Of a stretch of DNA of 64,000 nt, positions 62,154-64,000 are shown piece after piece. A program made the position numbers and the translations under genes. Source of the stretch: Streptomyces albidoflavus. Lineage in GTDB: Bacteria; Actinomycetota; Actinomycetes; Streptomycetales; Streptomycetaceae. The notes under the pieces are model-generated. The model was given only the letters and a program-made list of their open reading frames with translations, did no database searches and was not told where the DNA came from. The DNA lies in NCBI RefSeq assembly GCF_000719955.1, contig NZ_JOII01000003.1, positions 124,001 to 188,000 on the forward strand, in the 5' to 3' direction. Each line of letters opens with the position of its first letter. Position 1 is the stretch's first letter.

Positions 62154-63999
62154 GCACCAGGCGGCCCGCCTTGCGGTACTCGCGGCGGGCACCCTCCAGC
62201 AGGTCCCCGCCGGACACCGGGGTCCCCCGGCCGGCCGCGAGATAGGCGGCGGTGACCACGGCACTGCGGATGGACCCGCCGGCCAGCTCGAACTCCCGGG
62301 CCAGCTCCGCCGGGTCGGTCCCCTCCTCGTGCGGTACGTGCGAGAGGCCGTGCCGCCACAGCGCCAGACGCTGCCCGGCGTCGGGGAAGGGGAAGTCCAC
62401 CACCAGGTCCAGACGGCGGGTGAACGCCTCGTCGATGTTGGCGCGCAGGTTGGTGGTGAGCAGCGCGATCCCCTCGAAGGACTCCAGCCGCTGGAGCAGG
62501 TAGGCGCTCTCCATGTTGGCGTACCGGTCGTGGGCGTCCTTCACCTCCGAACGCTTGCCGAAGACCGCGTCCGCCTCGTCGAAGAGGAGGACCGCGTCGG
62601 TCCGGTCGGCCTCGGTGAAGATCCGCTCCAGGTTCTTCTCGGTCTCCCCGACGTACTTGTCGACCACCGAGGACAACTGGACGACGTACAGGTCGAGTCC
62701 GAGGTCGGCCGCGACCACCTCGGCCGAGAGCGTCTTGCCGGTGCCGGACTCGCCCGCGAACAGCCCGAGCACCCCCCGGCCGCGCCCGCCGCCCGCGTTC
62801 AGCCGCCACTCGCCGAGCACCCGGTCCCGGTGGCGGGCGCGCAGCGCCAGCTCCCGCAACTGGCTGAGCGGCCCCTCGGGCAGCACCAGATCGTCCCAGT
62901 CCACGGCCGGCCGGATGCGCCGGGCGTGCTGTTCGAGGCCGGAGGCCGACTGGCGCCGGGCGGCGCGCCGGACGTGGGCCGCGCCCACCGGCGCGCCCTC
63001 GAACTCCGCCAGCGCGCGGGCCGCCCGCGCCGCCCGCCGCACCCGGTCACCACCGAGCCGGTACGGGGCCACGGCGGCGGCCAGGTCGAAGCCGTCCGCG
63101 TCCGCGCCGAGCGCCGCGCGCCACGCGGCCGTCCCGCCGGCCCGGCGCCCGGGGGCGTCCAGCACCAGCACGTCGGCGGGCGACCACTCCGGGTCGTAGG
63201 GGCGGCGGTCCGTCAGCAGCACCGTCACGTCCGGCGCGGCGGTCAGCGCCCGCACCAGCGGACCGGGCCGCTCGGGCAGGCCGGGGACGACCAGGGGCCG
63301 CCCGGTCAGCCGTGCCTCGCGCAGCAGCTCCGGGACCCGCTCCTCGGCGGCCATGCAGGTCAGCGCGGAGAGCCCGGCGGCGGGCAGCGCGGCGGCGAGT
63401 ACGGCGAGGCCGTCGCCCTCGCGCGGCTCGCGCAGGTAGGCCGTGACCGGGCCCGCGCCGAGCCGGGCGGCGAGCAGCCGGGTGAACTCCGTGGCCTCGG
63501 GGTCCTGGGGGAGCGGCGGCGGCAGGGGCTGCAACAGGCCGAGCAGGGCGGCGTCCGGGGTGTCGTCGCCGAGGAGATGCCCCGCCACCCGGTCGGGGAC
63601 GCGCAACGAGCGGGTCAGGAAGGGGCGTTCGGGCTCCTCCACCTCCAGCAGGCCCCAGGCCCGCAGCGGCGCCGAGGCGTGCAGCCGCGCCCGGGCCGCC
63701 GCCTGCGAGGTGGGCACCCCGCACAGCTCCAGGGCCAGCCCGGCGGTGGCCCGGCGGCGGCTCACGTCGTCGTTGAGGTAGCCGTAGAGCGGCTCGACGC
63801 CCCGGTCCACGTCCGGGGCGAGGGCGATCAGCAGGAGGGCGGTGTCCAGGCCGGTCAGTCCCGCCCGCAAGGCCAGCCGGGCCAGGCGGTCGCCGGGCGC
63901 GCCGTCCGGGTGGGCCCCGGCCGCGACGGCGCTCGGGGCGGGCGCGCCGGACTCCTCGGCCTCCTCCTCCGGCCGCCACCGGTCCAGCAGTTGCCGCGC
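62134..63999 (-). CDS. AAA+ ATPase of the CIS locus (Afp15-like), 5' end missing
   Basis: The visible 621 residues are the C-terminal part; the frame is open through the right edge of the window. The AAA+ module near the end has Walker A AGESGTGKT, Walker B AVLLFDEADAVFGKRSE, a sensor segment LLTTNLRANIDEAFTRR and an arginine finger region RLDLVVDFPFP. The N-terminal part has a winged-helix-like and an inactive ATPase-like domain (VTVLLTDRRPYDPEWSPADV). An AAA+ ATPase of this kind is a hallmark of eCIS loci and is thought to help assembly or loading. It converges on the ricin-domain gene with a shared terminator. Confidence 0.88.
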   Translation of the reverse strand, partial: ARQLLDRWRPEEEAEESGAPAPSAVAAGAHPDGAPGDRLARLALRAGLTGLDTALLLIALAPDVDRGVEPLYGYLNDDVSRRRATAGLALELCGVPTSQAAARARLHASAPLRAWGLLEVEEPERPFLTRSLRVPDRVAGHLLGDDTPDAALLGLLQPLPPPLPQDPEATEFTRLLAARLGAGPVTAYLREPREGDGLAVLAAALPAAGLSALTCMAAEERVPELLREARLTGRPLVVPGLPERPGPLVRALTAAPDVTVLLTDRRPYDPEWSPADVLVLDAPGRRAGGTAAWRAALGADADGFDLAAAVAPYRLGGDRVRRAARAARALAEFEGAPVGAAHVRRAARRQSASGLEQHARRIRPAVDWDDLVLPEGPLSQLRELALRARHRDRVLGEWRLNAGGGRGRGVLGLFAGESGTGKTLSAEVVAADLGLDLYVVQLSSVVDKYVGETEKNLERIFTEADRTDAVLLFDEADAVFGKRSEVKDAHDRYANMESAYLLQRLESFEGIALLTTNLRANIDEAFTRRLDLVVDFPFPDAGQRLALWRHGLSHVPHEEGTDPAELAREFELAGGSIRSAVVTAAYLAAGRGTPVSGGDLLEGARREYRKAGRLVPGEGGW

Positions 64000-64000
64000 C

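Noticed and set aside
46594..63999. Type VI secretion system or complete prophage
   Set aside because: A VgrG-like spike and sheath are present, but no TssJ/L/M membrane complex, ClpV, head, portal, terminase, holin or lysin gene is seen. The gp25, J, I and AAA set fits a contractile injection system.

Overview
This is a 64 kb piece of a very GC-rich actinobacterial chromosome. It is almost certainly Streptomyces: third codon positions are nearly all G or C, GTG starts are common, several genes have a -10 box just upstream of the start and no ribosome binding site, and the gene families are typical of the genus. Gene density is high. I see no rRNA, tRNA, CRISPR array or insertion sequence. 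The first gene and the last gene both run off the window.

Layout. Positions 1-5.7 kb hold the end of a purine permease, a small gene broken by an in-frame stop, a nucleotidyltransferase, a GH46 chitosanase, two unknown proteins, an FAD monooxygenase and a DinB-like protein. Positions 5.7-15.3 kb form a fructan (levan) locus: fructokinase, a LacY-type symporter, a cytoplasmic GH32 fructosidase, two LacI repressors and a Tat-exported GH32 enzyme resembling levan fructotransferase. Three copies of one 14-bp operator-like motif lie in its two promoter regions. Positions 15.4-20.8 kb carry a lone cytochrome oxidase subunit I, a DGPF/ECF sigma pair, an M23 peptidase and a HipA-like kinase.

Positions 20.8-30.2 kb are a purine/glyoxylate block: malate synthase, a three-subunit molybdenum hydroxylase, a MobA-like nucleotidyltransferase, an AllR-like IclR regulator and allantoinase. 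Allantoin breakdown yields glyoxylate, which malate synthase uses. Positions 30.2-35.5 kb hold a secreted guanyl ribonuclease, a two-component system, a DUF899 protein and a P450. Positions 35.5-42.5 kb hold a sugar or inositol module: Gfo/Idh dehydrogenase, GntR repressor, three-gene ABC importer and ROK kinase. A SNF2 helicase coupled to a SWIM protein follows (42.5-46.6 kb).

Positions 46.6-64 kb are a phage-tail-like contractile injection system (CIS) of the Streptomyces type. A twelve-gene leftward operon encodes sheath, tube, assembly factor, DUF6760 protein, a 1159-residue disordered protein, a second tube protein, LysM hub, VgrG-like spike, gp25, baseplate J, tail protein I and a zinc-ribbon membrane protein. 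A divergent gene encodes a membrane-anchored ricin-lectin protein, and a convergent, truncated gene encodes the AAA+ ATPase. No fibre, holin, lysin or head gene is present. The most interesting points are the disordered protein with its repeated VQR and PPxY motifs, the two membrane proteins that share an inside-adaptor/outside-lectin plan, and an array of inverted repeats in the divergent CIS promoter region.
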